From: Pseudomonas baltica
Lineage (GTDB): Bacteria > Pseudomonadota > Gammaproteobacteria > Pseudomonadales > Pseudomonadaceae
Length of the DNA: 64,000 nt
Assembly (NCBI RefSeq): GCF_014235765.1
Contig: NZ_JACMYH010000001.1
Coordinates: forward strand, 1,240,001 to 1,304,000
Direction of reading: 5' to 3'
Shown: positions 38,120 to 48,746 of the stretch, in pieces
Layout of the letters: each line of letters starts with the position of its first letter
How positions within the stretch are numbered: position 1 is the stretch's first letter
Notes under the pieces: generated by a model
What the model was told of the DNA's origin: nothing
The model's database searches: none
The model's input: the letters and a program-made list of their open reading frames with translations, nothing else
Program-made: the position numbers and the translations under genes

Positions 38120-39324
38120 GCGCTCGCTCCCTGCGCCTGCAGCCGGGCAACGGGGCGTTCGCGCACCGGCCAGTTGAGCGCACCGGCGAGCAGGCTCAAC
38201 GCAATCGACAGCTGCCAGACCAGGTCATAGCTGCCGGTCTGGTCGTACACCAGGCCGCCCAGCCAGCCTCCCAGAAACGCGCCCAGCTGGTGGAAGAGAA
38301 ACACGATGCCACCGAGCATCGACAGGTTGCGCACGCCAAACAGCGTTGCGACGGTACCGTTGGTCAAGGGAACGGTGGATAACCAGAGCAGCCCCATCGC
38401 CATGCCGAACAGGCAGGCGCTGACGGTAGTGACCGGGAACCACAGGAACAGCACGATCACCACGGCGCGCATCAGGTACAAGGCGGTCAGCAGTCGCGGC
38501 TTGGACATGCGCCCACCCAGCCAGCCGGCGATGTAGGTGCCGAAGATGTTGAACAGCCCGATCAGCGCCAGGACCGTGGTGCCGACGCTTGCCGGGAGGT
38601 GCTGGTCGACGAGGTAGGACGGCAGGTGCACACCGATGAATACCACCTGGAAACCACACACGAAGAAGCCCAGCGCCAGCAGCCAGAACCCTGAATGGCC
38701 GCACGCCTCACGCAGCGCCTGGCCAAGGCTCTGATCGTGGGCCTGGGCTGGCAGTGGCCGGTCCTTGAGCATGCGTACCAGGGGGACGATGAACGCCACC
38801 AGTACGCCCATCACCAGCAAGGCCGTCGACCAGCCCAGCCAACTGATAAGGCCGAGCGTGCCGGGCAGCATCGCGAATTGCCCGAACGAGCCGGCAGCGC
38901 TGGCGATCCCCATGCCCATGCTGCGGTGTTCAGCGGGCAGGGCTCGCCCGACCACGCCCAGAATCACCGAGAACGACGTACCGGAGAGCCCCAGGCCGAT
39001 CAGCAGGCCAGCGCTGAGGCTCAGGCTCAACTCGGAGTTGGCCAGCCCCATGCAGCCAAGGCCGACCGCGTAGAGCACACCACCCACCGCAACCACCCGC
39101 CCGGCGCCGAAGCGATCCGCCAGGGCGCCGGCAAAGGGTTGGGCCAGGCCCCAGATCAGGTTCTGCAGCGCGATGGCCAGCGCGAATACGCCCCTGCCCC
39201 AGCCGAACTCCGCACTCATGGGCGCCAGGAACAGCCCGAAGCCGTGGCGAATGCCCAGGGACAGGGCAAGGATCAGGGCTGCGCCGAGCAGGACCCAGCC
39301 GCTGGTACGCCATACCGATGTCAT
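38116..39324 (-). CDS. Major facilitator superfamily transporter
   Basis: 402 aa from ATG at 39324 (MTSVWRTSGWVLLGAALILALSLGIRHGFGLF); the longer frame adds a Cys-rich stretch reading into the intergenic DNA. Twelve TM segments; the N-terminal RHGFGLFLAPMSAEFGWGRGVFALAIALQNL pattern and the ADRFGAGR loop between TM2 and TM3 are those of the oxalate/formate antiporter-like (OFA) or monocarboxylate MFS subfamily. Substrate unknown. It is the first gene of a two-gene unit with the 41-aa peptide. Confidence 0.85.
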   Translation of the reverse strand: MTSVWRTSGWVLLGAALILALSLGIRHGFGLFLAPMSAEFGWGRGVFALAIALQNLIWGLAQPFAGALADRFGAGRVVAVGGVLYAVGLGCMGLANSELSLSLSAGLLIGLGLSGTSFSVILGVVGRALPAEHRSMGMGIASAAGSFGQFAMLPGTLGLISWLGWSTALLVMGVLVAFIVPLVRMLKDRPLPAQAHDQSLGQALREACGHSGFWLLALGFFVCGFQVVFIGVHLPSYLVDQHLPASVGTTVLALIGLFNIFGTYIAGWLGGRMSKPRLLTALYLMRAVVIVLFLWFPVTTVSACLFGMAMGLLWLSTVPLTNGTVATLFGVRNLSMLGGIVFLFHQLGAFLGGWLGGLVYDQTGSYDLVWQLSIALSLLAGALNWPVRERPVARLQAQGASA

Positions 39325-39421
39325 TATTGTGTGCTCCGGGCATGAGGGGACAGGCAGCTCGATTGTATGCCTGTTCATCGCCGACAGGCAGCGCCGCATG
39401 CAACCATCTGCCAGGCAGGTT

Positions 39422-40141
39422 CTACAGCGCAGCGCCCAGCAGCAGCAACAGTTCGAGCAACTCGAGCATGGCGCCGGCGGTGTCACCGGTGGTGCCGCCC
39501 AAACGCTTGATCATCTGGCGTCGCAGCGCCACGAAGCCAGCCAGCACCAGCAGGCTGATCCAAACCCCGCAGAACGCCAGGCTGACCAGTGCCACGCCTG
39601 CCAGCAACCAGGCGCCGGCACGACGCGGCAGGTGGTCGGCCAGGGCCTGGCCCAGCCCGCCAGCGCGCACGTAGGGCGTGGTCATGAACAGGCCGAGCAT
39701 GGCGGCCCGCCCCAGTATCGGGGCCAGCATCAGCGCGGCCTGCTGGCCCTGCTCGAGCAAGGCCAGCAGCGCACAGAACTTGAGCAGCAGCACCAACATC
39801 AGCGTCACCACGGCCATGGGACCGCTGCGTGGGTCCTTCATGATCAGCAAGGTGCGTTCGCGGTCGCCGAATCCGCCCAGCCAGGCATCGGCACTGTCCG
39901 CCAGACCGTCCAGGTGCAGGCCACCGCTGAGCACCACCCACAATGTCAGCAACAGGGCGGCGTGCAGAAGCACTGGCGTTCCGGCGAGCAGCGCACTGGC
40001 GGCCCACAAGAGCACGCCGAACAGCAGCCCCACCGCCGGATAGAACAACAGCGAGCGACCCGAATCCTGCGGGCTGGGCATACCGGGCAGGCGCACCGGC
40101 AAGCTGCTGAGAAACTGCAAGGCGATCCAGAACGGCAGCAT
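39422..40141 (-). CDS. cobS: Adenosylcobinamide-GDP ribazoletransferase (cobalamin synthase)
   Basis: The inner-membrane enzyme joining adenosylcobinamide-GDP and alpha-ribazole. 239 aa from ATG at 40141; multi-TM with the signature GGLHLDGLADSADAWLGG and MKDPRSGPMAVV. It is the last gene of the cob operon and starts 2 bp past the cobC stop. Confidence 0.94.
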   Translation of the reverse strand: MLPFWIALQFLSSLPVRLPGMPSPQDSGRSLLFYPAVGLLFGVLLWAASALLAGTPVLLHAALLLTLWVVLSGGLHLDGLADSADAWLGGFGDRERTLLIMKDPRSGPMAVVTLMLVLLLKFCALLALLEQGQQAALMLAPILGRAAMLGLFMTTPYVRAGGLGQALADHLPRRAGAWLLAGVALVSLAFCGVWISLLVLAGFVALRRQMIKRLGGTTGDTAGAMLELLELLLLLGAAL

Positions 40142-40143
40142 GC

Positions 40144-40716
40144 TCAGGACGGCTCGCTCAGGCTGCCGTCGGCTGCCATCACCACACTGAACAAGGCAGC
40201 GTGTCCGACCTCGACTTGGAGCAGCTGTTCGCGTGGCAGGGCGCGTGCTTCGGCCAGCAACAGGCGCATGACCCCGCCGTGCACCACCAGCAGCAACCGC
40301 TCGCCCGGATATTGCAGGTGCAACCTGCGCAACGCGGCATGGATGCGCGCGGAAAAATCCAGCATGGGCTCGCCGTCGGGTGGCGTGAAGGCGTAGGGGT
40401 CGTTCCAGAACAGACCCAGGCCGGCTTCGTCGGTCTGCATCAATTGCGCCGCACTCAGGCCTTCCCAGGCGCCGAAATGCAGCTCCTGAAGACCGCCTTC
40501 GAAGCTCAGCGGCAGACCGCGCTGTTCGGCCAGCACCTCGGCGAAGCGTGCGCATCGCTGCAGCGGTGAGCTGACGATGCGGTCCCAACCGGAACGGTCG
40601 GCAACCGCCGCGTGCAGTTGGGCCCAACCGCGCTCGGTCAGGGCGTCATCGAGGCTGCCGCGAAACCCGCCGATCTCGGTTTCGCCATGGCGCAGCAGAT
40701 CCAGGTGCAAGATCAT
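40144..40716 (-). CDS. cobC: Alpha-ribazole phosphatase (histidine phosphatase family)
   Basis: It removes the 5'-phosphate from alpha-ribazole phosphate or adenosylcobalamin phosphate. 190 aa from ATG at 40716. RHG motif LLRHGETE near the N-terminus, second His in VVHGGVMR. It overlaps the cobT stop by 4 nt. Named cobC in the Salmonella scheme. Confidence 0.92.
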   Translation of the reverse strand: MILHLDLLRHGETEIGGFRGSLDDALTERGWAQLHAAVADRSGWDRIVSSPLQRCARFAEVLAEQRGLPLSFEGGLQELHFGAWEGLSAAQLMQTDEAGLGLFWNDPYAFTPPDGEPMLDFSARIHAALRRLHLQYPGERLLLVVHGGVMRLLLAEARALPREQLLQVEVGHAALFSVVMAADGSLSEPS

Positions 40717-41768
40717 GCCGGACGGTCCGCGACAGCCGCTTCGGCGAAGGTCGCCATCTGCCCGTGGAGGTCGCACGCCAGGCGCAACAGCGGCACGGCC
40801 AAGGCGGCGCCACTGCCTTCGCCCAGGCGCAAGCCCAGTTGCAGCAACGGTTGCGCCTCGAGGGCTGCCAGGACATGGCGATGGCCGGGTTCGGCGCCGT
40901 TGTGAGCGAACAGCAGCCAAGGCCGGATGGACGGGTTCAACTGCACCGCCAACAGCGCCGCGACACTGCAGATGAAACCATCCACCAGCGCCACGATGCC
41001 CTCCTGGGCACAGGCCAGGTAGGCGCCGACCAGCGCGGCAACCTCGAAGCCACCGTAGCAGAACAGGCGCTGCAGTGGTTCGTCGGGCAGCCCGGCATGG
41101 GCCTTCAAGGCGCGCTCGATGACCTGCACCTTGTGGGTCACGCCAGCGGCGTCCAGACCGGTGCCCGGCCCGGCCAGATCGACCACGGCGCACGCCAGCG
41201 AGGCGCAGGCCAGCGCGGTGGCAGACGTGGTGTTGCCGATGCCCATCTCACCGCCGATGAACAGCTCGGTGCCGCTGGCTTTCGCCCGCAGCACGCTGTC
41301 GCGACCGGCCTGCAGTGCCTGCGTGCCCTGCTCGAAACTCATCGCCGGCGCGTCGATGAAACTGCGCGTACCGGCAGCGATCCGCACATGCTGTACGCCA
41401 GGCAGATCGCCCAGCGGCGTCGCGGTACCGAGGTCCACCACTTCCAGGCGTGCCTGCAGGCGGCGGGCCAATACGCTGATGGCCGCACCGCCGTTGACGA
41501 AGTTGTGCACCATTTGCGCAGTGACTTCCTGCGGATAGGGCGAGACGCCCTCGGCGACGATGCCGTGGTCGGCAGCGAACACCGAGATCCAGACCTGCTC
41601 GACCGAGGGCTTGAGCCGCCCTTGCAATGCGGCCAGTTGCACGGCCACCTGTTCCAGCGCGCCGAGCGAGCCGGCCGGCTTGGTCAACTGCTGCTGACGC
41701 TCCAGCGCCTCGCGATGAATGCGGGCATCGGCGGCACGGGCAGTGTGCAGCCACCAGGCTGAGTTCAT
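40713..41768 (-). CDS. cobT: Nicotinate-nucleotide-dimethylbenzimidazole phosphoribosyltransferase
   Basis: It makes alpha-ribazole 5'-phosphate from DMB. 351 aa. Characteristic segments are [46 protein letters not shown] and ALVDGFICS; the catalytic Glu near the C-terminus fits [12 protein letters not shown]. It overlaps cobU by 4 nt and cobC by 4 nt. The lower ligand from BluB is its substrate. Confidence 0.95.
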   Translation of the reverse strand: MNSAWWLHTARAADARIHREALERQQQLTKPAGSLGALEQVAVQLAALQGRLKPSVEQVWISVFAADHGIVAEGVSPYPQEVTAQMVHNFVNGGAAISVLARRLQARLEVVDLGTATPLGDLPGVQHVRIAAGTRSFIDAPAMSFEQGTQALQAGRDSVLRAKASGTELFIGGEMGIGNTTSATALACASLACAVVDLAGPGTGLDAAGVTHKVQVIERALKAHAGLPDEPLQRLFCYGGFEVAALVGAYLACAQEGIVALVDGFICSVAALLAVQLNPSIRPWLLFAHNGAEPGHRHVLAALEAQPLLQLGLRLGEGSGAALAVPLLRLACDLHGQMATFAEAAVADRPA

Positions 41769-42286
41769 AACGCAGGTCCTTTCAATACCATGGGAAGGCC
41801 GGCCACGGTGAACACCACTCGCTCGCAGCGTTCGGCCAGGGCCTGGTGCAGCAGGCCCGCCTCGTCGACGTAGCGGCGGGTCAGTTCACCCAGCGGCACG
41901 ACGCCCAGGCCGGTTTCGTTGCTGACGAAGAGGATGTGTCCCGGCAGGCCAGGCAGTGTTTCCAGCAGAGCTTGACGCTCTGCCTTCAAGCGCTCGGGCT
42001 CGTCGAGCATGAGCAGATTGGTCAGCCACAGGGTCAGGCAGTCAACCAACAGGCAGCGATCGCTGCGCGCTTGAGCACGCAGCACGTCGGCCAAAGCAAG
42101 TGGCTCTTCCACCAGCCCCCAATGATCGGGACGGCGCTCGCGGTGCAAGGCCACCCGCTGGTCAAGCTCGCCATCCACCGGCTGACTGGTAGCAATGTAT
42201 ACGACGTGCAGCTGGCTGTCGGTGGCCAGCCGTTCGGCCAGGCGGCTCTTGCCGGAGCGGGCACCGCCGAGGATCAGTTGCAGCAT
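41765..42286 (-). CDS. cobU: Adenosylcobinamide kinase/adenosylcobinamide-phosphate guanylyltransferase
   Basis: A bifunctional enzyme of nucleotide loop assembly. 173 aa from ATG at 42286 ([20 protein letters not shown]-loop GGARSGKS). Other family motifs are VYIATSQ, the guanylylated-His segment [17 protein letters not shown] and [10 protein letters not shown]. Its start lies 5 nt inside the end of cobQ (stop at 42288-42290). Confidence 0.95.
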   Translation of the reverse strand: MLQLILGGARSGKSRLAERLATDSQLHVVYIATSQPVDGELDQRVALHRERRPDHWGLVEEPLALADVLRAQARSDRCLLVDCLTLWLTNLLMLDEPERLKAERQALLETLPGLPGHILFVSNETGLGVVPLGELTRRYVDEAGLLHQALAERCERVVFTVAGLPMVLKGPAL

Positions 42287-42287
42287 G

Positions 42288-43754
42288 TCAGGCACCTCCC
42301 CCAGGCAAGCCGCACAGCTCGCGCAGGCGCGCGGTGTCCAGGTGCTGCTCGACCAGGTCGGCCAGGCGCTCGATGTCGGCCTCGCGCAACGCGTGGTAAT
42401 CCACCGACTGCACGTCGGCCAGCCCCGCCCAGCGCAGCAATGCCACCGATGACTGCGGCGCTTCGAACAAGCCGTGCAGGTAGGTGCCCAGAATCTGCCC
42501 GTCGGCGCTGATCGCGCCATCGCGGCGACCGTCGCTCAATTGCACCGCCGGATGATCCAGCGCCGCCCCGGTGGTCACCCCGGCATGGATCTCGTAGCCG
42601 CTGACGGCGGCCTGTTCAAGGGTCAACTGGCCGGTCACGTTGCGCAGCTGCTTTTGCGCCTGCAGTTCGGTGGTGAACTCCAGCAGGCCCAGCCCCGTAC
42701 TGGAACCGGCTGCGCCTTCGAGGCCCAGCGGGTCGTCGATGCGCGTGCCGAGCATCTGCAGCCCGCCGCAGATGCCCAGCACTTTGCCGCCATAACGCAA
42801 ATGGCGGGAGATCGCTTGTTCCCAGCCCTGGGCACGCAGGTGGGCCAGGTCGGCACGCACGCTCTTCGAGCCGGGCAGGATGATCAGGTCGGCCGGGGGG
42901 ATGTCATCGCCCACGCCGATGAACTGCAGGTCGACCTGCGGGTGCAGGCGCAGCGGGTCGAAATCGGTGTGGTTGCTGATGCGCGGCAAGACCGGCACGA
43001 TCACCTTGAGCACCTTGTCGGCCTTGCTTGACTGACGCCGATCCAGGCCGTCTTCGGCCTCCAGGTGCAGGTCCATGACATACGGCAGCACACCGATCAC
43101 CGGCTTGCCGGTACGGGCCTCCAGCCAATCCAGGCCTGGCTGGAGCAAGGCGATGTCGCCGCGAAAGCGATTGATGATGAAGCCCTGAACCCGCGCCTGT
43201 TCAGTCGGCGAAAGCAGTTCCAGGGTACCAACCAGATGGGCGAATACACCGCCGCGGTTGATGTCGGCGATCAGCAGCACCGGGCAGTCCACCGCCTCGG
43301 CGAAGCCCATGTTGGCGATGTCGCCGGCGCGCAGGTTGATCTCCGCTGGCGACCCGGCGCCTTCGACCACCACCACCGGGTAGCTTGCGCTCAGCCGTTG
43401 GTGCGAAGCCAGTACCGCCTGCATGGCGATGGCCTTGTAGTCGTGATACGCGACGGCGTTCATGCTGGTCACGGCGCGCCCATGGATGATCACCTGGGCA
43501 CCGGTGTCGCTGTTGGGCTTGAGCAACACCGGGTTCATGTCGGTGTTCGGCTGCAGGTACGCGGCCTGGGCCTGCACCGCCTGGGCGCGACCGATCTCGC
43601 CGCCGTCGGCAGTCACCGCACTGTTGAGCGCCATGTTCTGCGGTTTGAACGGCACCACCGCCACGCCCTGACGGGTCAGCCAGCGGCACAGCGCGGTGAC
43701 CAGCGTGCTTTTCCCGGCATCGGACGTGGTGCCCTGAACCATCAATGTGCTCAT
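42288..43754 (-). CDS. cobQ: Cobyric acid synthase (glutamine-hydrolysing)
   Basis: It amidates carboxylates b, d, e and g of adenosylcobyrinate a,c-diamide. 488 aa from ATG at 43754 ([24 protein letters not shown]). The N-terminal DTBS-like P-loop domain is followed by a class I-like glutaminase domain with [12 protein letters not shown], the Cys in [11 protein letters not shown], and a C-terminal His (YLHGLFE). It overlaps cobD by 4 nt. Confidence 0.96.
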   Translation of the reverse strand: MSTLMVQGTTSDAGKSTLVTALCRWLTRQGVAVVPFKPQNMALNSAVTADGGEIGRAQAVQAQAAYLQPNTDMNPVLLKPNSDTGAQVIIHGRAVTSMNAVAYHDYKAIAMQAVLASHQRLSASYPVVVVEGAGSPAEINLRAGDIANMGFAEAVDCPVLLIADINRGGVFAHLVGTLELLSPTEQARVQGFIINRFRGDIALLQPGLDWLEARTGKPVIGVLPYVMDLHLEAEDGLDRRQSSKADKVLKVIVPVLPRISNHTDFDPLRLHPQVDLQFIGVGDDIPPADLIILPGSKSVRADLAHLRAQGWEQAISRHLRYGGKVLGICGGLQMLGTRIDDPLGLEGAAGSSTGLGLLEFTTELQAQKQLRNVTGQLTLEQAAVSGYEIHAGVTTGAALDHPAVQLSDGRRDGAISADGQILGTYLHGLFEAPQSSVALLRWAGLADVQSVDYHALREADIERLADLVEQHLDTARLRELCGLPGGGA

Positions 43755-44743
43755 GCATGCTCCTTGCGATACTCGCCCAGGGCGGATTCGAGTTGTGCCC
43801 AGTCGCCCTCGCGGGCAGGCAGGCCGAAGCGCAGGCGGCTGTCCTGCTTGAACAGCCGCACGAGGATGCCGCGACGGGCGAGGAAATCCTGCAGGCGCTC
43901 GGCCCCTTCGTACGCCACCGACTGGAACAGTGCGCAGCCGCCCTGTGGCGCCAGGTCGTGGCGCCGCAAGCATTGGGCAAGGCGCTCGCTGGCGGCGGCG
44001 CAGCGGGCGATCTGCGCCTGCTGCGACGGCTGGTCGAGCAGGCAGGCCTGCCCCAGCTGGCGTGTCGGTCCGCTCACTGCCCAAGGGCCGATCAGGTCGG
44101 CCAGCAAGCGCAGCAGGCGCGGCTCGCCGAGGACGAAGCCCAGCCGTACACCCGCCAGCCCGAAGAACTTGCCGAACGAGCGCAGCACGATCAACCCAGG
44201 TTGTACGCCGTAGCGAGCCAGACCGGCACGCGGGGTGTTGTCCATGAACGCTTCATCGACCACCAGCCAGCCGCCCCGGCTGTTCAGACGCGCATTCCAG
44301 GCCAGCAGGCAGTCGGCGGACAACAGCCGGCCAGTGGGGTTGTTCGGGTTAACGACGACCAGCACGTCGAGACTGTCGATGAAGTGCTCGACCTCGTCTT
44401 CGCTGATTTCGCGTACCACATGCCCCGCTTGTCGCCAGCCCTCGGCATGTTCGGCGTAGCACGGCGACAGCACCCCTACCCGACCACTGCGACGAAGGCG
44501 TGGCAGTGTCTGAATGGCCGCTTGCGAGCCCGGCACCGGCAGCACGTGCGCGAAGCCGTAGTAGCTGCGCGCGGCGTCTTCCAGGCCGTCTTCGTTTTCC
44601 GGCAGCCGCGCCCAGGCGCGCGCTGTGATCTCGGGCAGGGGGAAAGCCCATGGCGCAATACCGGTGGACAGGTCGACCCAGTCGTCTTCGGCGATACCGT
44701 ATTCGAGCACCGCCTGGCGCAAGCGCCCTCCGTGTTCAAGCAT
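43751..44743 (-). CDS. cobD: L-threonine-O-3-phosphate decarboxylase (PLP-dependent)
   Basis: It makes (R)-1-amino-2-propanol phosphate for the corrinoid side arm. 330 aa from ATG at 44743 ([16 protein letters not shown]); the longer frame reads back into cbiB. Class I aminotransferase fold: [15 protein letters not shown], and the PLP Lys in [16 protein letters not shown]. In the P. denitrificans scheme it is called cobC. Confidence 0.93.
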   Translation of the reverse strand: MLEHGGRLRQAVLEYGIAEDDWVDLSTGIAPWAFPLPEITARAWARLPENEDGLEDAARSYYGFAHVLPVPGSQAAIQTLPRLRRSGRVGVLSPCYAEHAEGWRQAGHVVREISEDEVEHFIDSLDVLVVVNPNNPTGRLLSADCLLAWNARLNSRGGWLVVDEAFMDNTPRAGLARYGVQPGLIVLRSFGKFFGLAGVRLGFVLGEPRLLRLLADLIGPWAVSGPTRQLGQACLLDQPSQQAQIARCAAASERLAQCLRRHDLAPQGGCALFQSVAYEGAERLQDFLARRGILVRLFKQDSRLRFGLPAREGDWAQLESALGEYRKEHA

Positions 44744-45644
44744 CGAGCAAGCCTCCCAGACACAGCACCAACAGCCACAGCCACACGCCGCGCTGGACCA
44801 GGTTCCAGCCGCGCTCGATGCTGTCGGCATCGGCCGGCGCACCCTCGCCCAGCACGGCCCGCTGATGCAGCTCGCCGTGATAGATAGCCGGACCGCCCAG
44901 CTGCACGCCCAATGCGCCGGCCCCTGCCGCCATCACCGGGCCTGCGTTGGGGCTGTCCCACTGCGGTGCCTGCCGGCGCCAGCAGCGCAAGGCCAGGCGG
45001 GTCTTGCCCAGCACGGCATAGGTGAGCGCAACCAGGCGCGCCGGGATGTAGTTGAGCACGTCGTCGATCCGCGCCGCCGCCCAACCGAAACGCTCGAAGC
45101 GTTCGTTGCGGTAGCCCCACATGGCGTCCAGCGTGTTGCTCAAGCGATACAGGACAACCCCGGGCGCGCCGGCCACGACGAACCAGAAGATCGCCGCGAA
45201 CACCGCATCACTGCCGTTTTCCAGCACCGATTCGGTGCCGGCCCGGGCCACTGCTTCGGCGTCCAGCTCATCGGTCTGCCGGCTCACCAGATAGCCGACA
45301 CGCTGACGAGCGCTGGCCAGGTCGTCGCTGCGCAGGGCCTGGGCCACGGGCATCACGTGCTCCCCCAGGCTGCGCATGCCCAGCGCCAGGTACAGCGCGC
45401 CAATCTCCACCAGCCAGCCGACCAGCGGCAGCCAGGACAGCAATGTCGCCAACAGGGTCAGGGGCAACACGGCCAGGAACCAGGCGGTGACACCGTGGCT
45501 GCGCCAGCCACGTCCGGCACGGTTGAAACGTGCTTCGATCCGGTTGGCCAGACGGCCGAAGGCAACCAGCGGATGGTGCCTGCGCGGCTCGCCCAACAGG
45601 GCATCGAGCGCCACCCCGGCCGCCGTCATCAACGCAATGCTCAC
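44736..45644 (-). CDS. cbiB: Adenosylcobinamide-phosphate synthase
   Basis: An integral membrane protein that attaches aminopropanol (phosphate) to adenosylcobyric acid. 302 aa from GTG at 45644, chosen because it overlaps the bluB stop by 4 nt and has GGGGA 8 nt upstream; ATG at 45659 is the alternative. Motifs: [61 protein letters not shown]. Also called cobD in the P. denitrificans scheme. Confidence 0.93.
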   Translation of the reverse strand: MSIALMTAAGVALDALLGEPRRHHPLVAFGRLANRIEARFNRAGRGWRSHGVTAWFLAVLPLTLLATLLSWLPLVGWLVEIGALYLALGMRSLGEHVMPVAQALRSDDLASARQRVGYLVSRQTDELDAEAVARAGTESVLENGSDAVFAAIFWFVVAGAPGVVLYRLSNTLDAMWGYRNERFERFGWAAARIDDVLNYIPARLVALTYAVLGKTRLALRCWRRQAPQWDSPNAGPVMAAGAGALGVQLGGPAIYHGELHQRAVLGEGAPADADSIERGWNLVQRGVWLWLLVLCLGGLLDA

Positions 45645-46288
45645 AACGATTTTCCCCATTGGTTTTCGTACAGCATGTGTTCGAGCGGCTGGGGGGCAGC
45701 CCAGCCTTGAAGTTCCAGCATCGGCGCATCGTAGAAGCCTTCGACCGGCCCCAGGCACAGTACCGCCACCGGCTTGGCTCCAGCGGGCATGCCCAGTACC
45801 TCGGCCAGTGCATGGGGATCGAACAGCGACACCCAACCCATGCCCAAACCCTCGGCGCGCGCCGCCAGCCACAGGTTCTGGATGGCGCAGGACACCGAGG
45901 CCAGGTCCATTTCCGGCAAGGTCCGGCGGCCGAACACATGGCGCTCGCGATCGTCCATCAGCGCCGCCACCAGCACCTCGGCGCAGTCCGCGATCCCTTC
46001 GACCTTGAGCTGCATGAACTGGTCCGAACGCTCGCCCATGGCGTGTGCGGTGCGCAGTCGCTCTTGCTCGACCAACGCCTGGATGCGACCGCGCACGCCC
46101 GCGTCGCTGATGCGGATGAATCGCCAGGGCTGCATCAGGCCGACGCTGGGCCCCTGGTGGGCGGCCGCCAGCAACCGCGCAAGCAGCTCCGGAGGGACGC
46201 TGCCGCCGGCGAAGTGACGCATGTCGCGGCGTTCGGCGATCACTCGGTAGATGGCGGCGCGCTCGCTGTCGCTGTAGGGCTCGCTCAT
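45641..46288 (-). CDS. bluB: 5,6-Dimethylbenzimidazole synthase
   Basis: It converts FMNH2 and O2 to DMB, the lower ligand of B12. 215 aa, flavin-destructase/nitroreductase fold: [18 protein letters not shown] near the N-terminus, [15 protein letters not shown], and the [14 protein letters not shown] segment. Its presence shows that the organism makes its own lower ligand aerobically. ATGA overlap with cobB and GTGA with cbiB. Confidence 0.94.
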   Translation of the reverse strand: MSEPYSDSERAAIYRVIAERRDMRHFAGGSVPPELLARLLAAAHQGPSVGLMQPWRFIRISDAGVRGRIQALVEQERLRTAHAMGERSDQFMQLKVEGIADCAEVLVAALMDDRERHVFGRRTLPEMDLASVSCAIQNLWLAARAEGLGMGWVSLFDPHALAEVLGMPAGAKPVAVLCLGPVEGFYDAPMLELQGWAAPQPLEHMLYENQWGKSL

Positions 46289-47619
46289 GACGCCGCCCGA
46301 TGCCCGGCTGCAGGCGCGCGATCATCGGGCGCGAACAGTGCGGCCACCGCCGCTGGATTGGACGGGAAATAGAAATGCACGTAAGAGGCCGTCATCCGTC
46401 CCTGGCGGTAAACCGCCTCGGCGCCGCGACCGCCATTGGGGCTGATGCCACGAGCAATTGGCTGCAGCTCGGTACTGGTCAGCGAGTGGTGATAAGTGTG
46501 CCCGCGCAATACCCCCTCCGGCAGCTCGACCGCCTGCAAGGCCAGGGCCGCCAGGCGCTTCTGCATGACTGCTTCGCCGGGCAGCAGACCCAGCAGTTGC
46601 GCGCGGGCCCCTTCGACGTCGGTCAGTGCGTCGAGCAAATAGAGCATGCCGCCACATTCGGCCAGCAGCGGCTTGTCCGCGGCATGGTGAGCGCGGATAT
46701 CGTCGAGCATCGAAACGTTGACGGCCAGCGCCAAATGGTGCAGCTCGGGGTAGCCACCAGGCAGGTAAAGGCTGTCGCATGGCGGCAGCCGCAGGTCGTG
46801 CAACGGCGAGAAGAACACCAGCTCGGCGCCCATGTCGCGCAACATATCCAGACTGGCGTCGTAGACGAAAGCGAACGCGGCATCGCGGGCCACACCAAGG
46901 CGCACGCCATCGAGCAGGCGCGCCACCGAGCGTTCGACCGGGGCGGCGAAGGTGACCGCAGGCGGCAAGGCCACCTGGCAGGTCTGGGCCAGGGCGGCGG
47001 CCGCGGCATCCAGGCGGGTATCCAGGTCGTTGAGCTCGCTGGCCTGGACCAGCCCCAGATGGCGGCTCGGCAGCTCGATCCCGGTTTCCCGGGACAACGC
47101 GCCGTACCAGCGCAGACCCTGGGTCAGGCTGCCCTCGAGCAGTTGCGCGTGACGCACCGTGCCGACCCGGTTGGCCAGGACGCCGGCGAACGGCAGGTCG
47201 GGTTGGTAACAGGCCAGGCCCAGGGCAAGAGCGCCGAACGTCTGCGCCATGGCTGTGCCATCGATCACGGCCAGCACCGGAACGCCGAAATGTCGCGCCA
47301 GGTCAGCGCTGGACGGCGTGCCGTCGAACAGGCCCATGACGCCTTCGATGAGGATGATGTCGGCTTCCTGCGCCGCTTCCCATAACAGCCGCCGGCTGTC
47401 CTGCTCGCCGACCATCCACATGTCCAACTGGTAGACAGGCGCGCCGCTGGCGCGAGCGAGGATCATCGGATCGAGAAAGTCCGGGCCGCACTTGAACACC
47501 CGCACCCGCCGCCCCTGATTGCGATGCAGGCGCGCCAGGGCGGCAGTCACCGTGGTCTTACCCTGCCCGGAGGCCGGGGCGGCGATCAGCACCGCCGGAC
47601 ACTGGCGCGGCTCGGTCAT
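46285..47619 (-). CDS. cobB: Cobyrinate (hydrogenobyrinate) a,c-diamide synthase
   Basis: A glutamine-dependent amidase of the a and c carboxylates. 444 aa. N-terminal P-loop [18 protein letters not shown] with [10 protein letters not shown]-terminal triad-type glutaminase with [10 protein letters not shown] and the Cys in [11 protein letters not shown]. It overlaps cobO by 4 nt and bluB by 4 nt. Confidence 0.95.
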   Translation of the reverse strand: MTEPRQCPAVLIAAPASGQGKTTVTAALARLHRNQGRRVRVFKCGPDFLDPMILARASGAPVYQLDMWMVGEQDSRRLLWEAAQEADIILIEGVMGLFDGTPSSADLARHFGVPVLAVIDGTAMAQTFGALALGLACYQPDLPFAGVLANRVGTVRHAQLLEGSLTQGLRWYGALSRETGIELPSRHLGLVQASELNDLDTRLDAAAAALAQTCQVALPPAVTFAAPVERSVARLLDGVRLGVARDAAFAFVYDASLDMLRDMGAELVFFSPLHDLRLPPCDSLYLPGGYPELHHLALAVNVSMLDDIRAHHAADKPLLAECGGMLYLLDALTDVEGARAQLLGLLPGEAVMQKRLAALALQAVELPEGVLRGHTYHHSLTSTELQPIARGISPNGGRGAEAVYRQGRMTASYVHFYFPSNPAAVAALFAPDDRAPAAGHRAAS

Positions 47620-48227
47620 AGCTCTATGCCCTTCTGGGCACGGATGCCGGCCTGGAACGCATGCTTGACCACGCCCATTTCGGTGACTGTGTCGGCCAGT
47701 TCGATCAGCTCGGGCTTGGCCCCGCGACCGGTGACGATCACATGCTGCATGGGCGGACGTGCCTGCAGATCATGCAGCACGGTGTCCAGGTCGAGATAAC
47801 CATGCTTGAGGGCAATGTTGAGTTCGTCGAGCACCACCAGGCCAATGGCCGGATCGCTCATCAGCTGCCTGGAGACGTCCCAGGCAGCCTCGGCCGCCGC
47901 GATGTCTCGCTGCCGATCCTGAGTTTCCCAGGTGAACCCTTCACCCATCACGTGGTAGCGCACCTGCTCGGGAAAGCGCCGGAAGAACATTTCCTCGCCG
48001 GTGCTGTTGCGCCCTTTGATGAACTGCACCACGCCGCACTGCAGGCCGTGGCCCATGGCTCGCGCGAGCATGCCGAACGCCGAACTGCTCTTGCCCTTGC
48101 CGTTACCGCTGAGCACCAGCAGCAAGCCACATTCGTTGGGAGAATTGGCGATGCGTTCGTCCATCACGGCTTTCTTGCGCAGCATGCGCGCCAGGTGACG
48201 TGCGTCGCGTTCGGTCGTTTCGTTCAT
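47616..48227 (-). CDS. cobO: Corrinoid adenosyltransferase
   Basis: A 203-aa CobA/BtuR-type ATP:cob(I)alamin adenosyltransferase. P-loop LVLSGNGKGKSSSAFG, conserved FIKGRNSTGEE and LDELNIALKHGYLDL segments. First gene of the operon, behind the B12 riboswitch and its 170-nt spacer. It adenosylates intermediates for CobQ. Confidence 0.95.
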   Translation of the reverse strand: MNETTERDARHLARMLRKKAVMDERIANSPNECGLLLVLSGNGKGKSSSAFGMLARAMGHGLQCGVVQFIKGRNSTGEEMFFRRFPEQVRYHVMGEGFTWETQDRQRDIAAAEAAWDVSRQLMSDPAIGLVVLDELNIALKHGYLDLDTVLHDLQARPPMQHVIVTGRGAKPELIELADTVTEMGVVKHAFQAGIRAQKGIEL

Positions 48228-48399
48228 GGTGGCTCTCCGCTACACCTGCACGCAGGCAGCATCGACGCGACACCGCGGCCGGCTGGCCGAACAGTGAACG
48301 TCAATGCCGCTCTCCCCGCGCGACAGTACATGGGTCAGGGCACGGCCCGGCGCAACGACACCCGAGAATGAGCGCCGGCCCTGCAGCGTGCCGTAAAGG

Positions 48400-48602
48400 T
48401 GGACCAGGCCGGTCTCCGGGCTCACGAGCGGGGCTGTACACACCCAGGCCGCACGCCTTCCCGAATCACTTCAGTGGCATCGTGTGCAGCCTTGACTCGT
48501 CTACCGTTGCGGGGGCAGCGCCGGGATGGCGCGTCGAACGCTGCGCACCGGCTTCCCTGTTTCACTCGTCTGGATCGTCCGATCGCCGAGCACCTGGAAC
48601 AG
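48400..48602 (-). promoter_or_regulatory. Adenosylcobalamin riboswitch of the cob operon
   Basis: The minus strand shows, in order, AACAGGGAAGCCGGTGCG, CATCCCGGCGCTGCCCCCGC, AACGGTA, GATGCCACTG, GGGAAGGCG and the B12-box-like AGCCCGGAGACCGGCC (48422-48407). Order and spacing are those of the cobalamin riboswitch. It should repress the ten-gene cob operon when B12 is high. Confidence 0.95.
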
Positions 48603-48608
48603 CCGCGC

Positions 48609-48637
48609 AGGTTAGAGGGTTGAGCCAGGAGCGTCAA
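48609..48637 (-). promoter_or_regulatory. Sigma-70 promoter of the cob operon
   Basis: TTGACG at 48637-48632, 17-bp spacer, TAACCT at 48614-48609, with a start expected near 48602, exactly where the riboswitch begins. Confidence 0.75.
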
Positions 48638-48746
48638 TTGATCCGCAGCACCTGATCCCCTGCTGCCGCTGACCGGCAACGCGGTTGAACCTTGCCAACC
48701 GCCAGTGCCTCTACCTTCTGTGAACAAAACCTCAGAGAGCCCGACC

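Larger units (their letters stand above)
48228..48746. other. 519-bp intergenic region cobO-PQQ dehydrogenase gene
   Basis: It holds, on the minus strand, the cob operon promoter (48609-48637), the cobalamin riboswitch (about 48400-48602) and about 170 nt of leader down to cobO. On the plus strand, the last 100 bp must hold the promoter of the dehydrogenase at 48747. Short ORFs crossing it are spurious. Confidence 0.8.

Noticed and set aside
48200..48655. Short ORFs across the cobO leader
   Set aside because: They cover the cobalamin riboswitch, which explains the sequence conservation.
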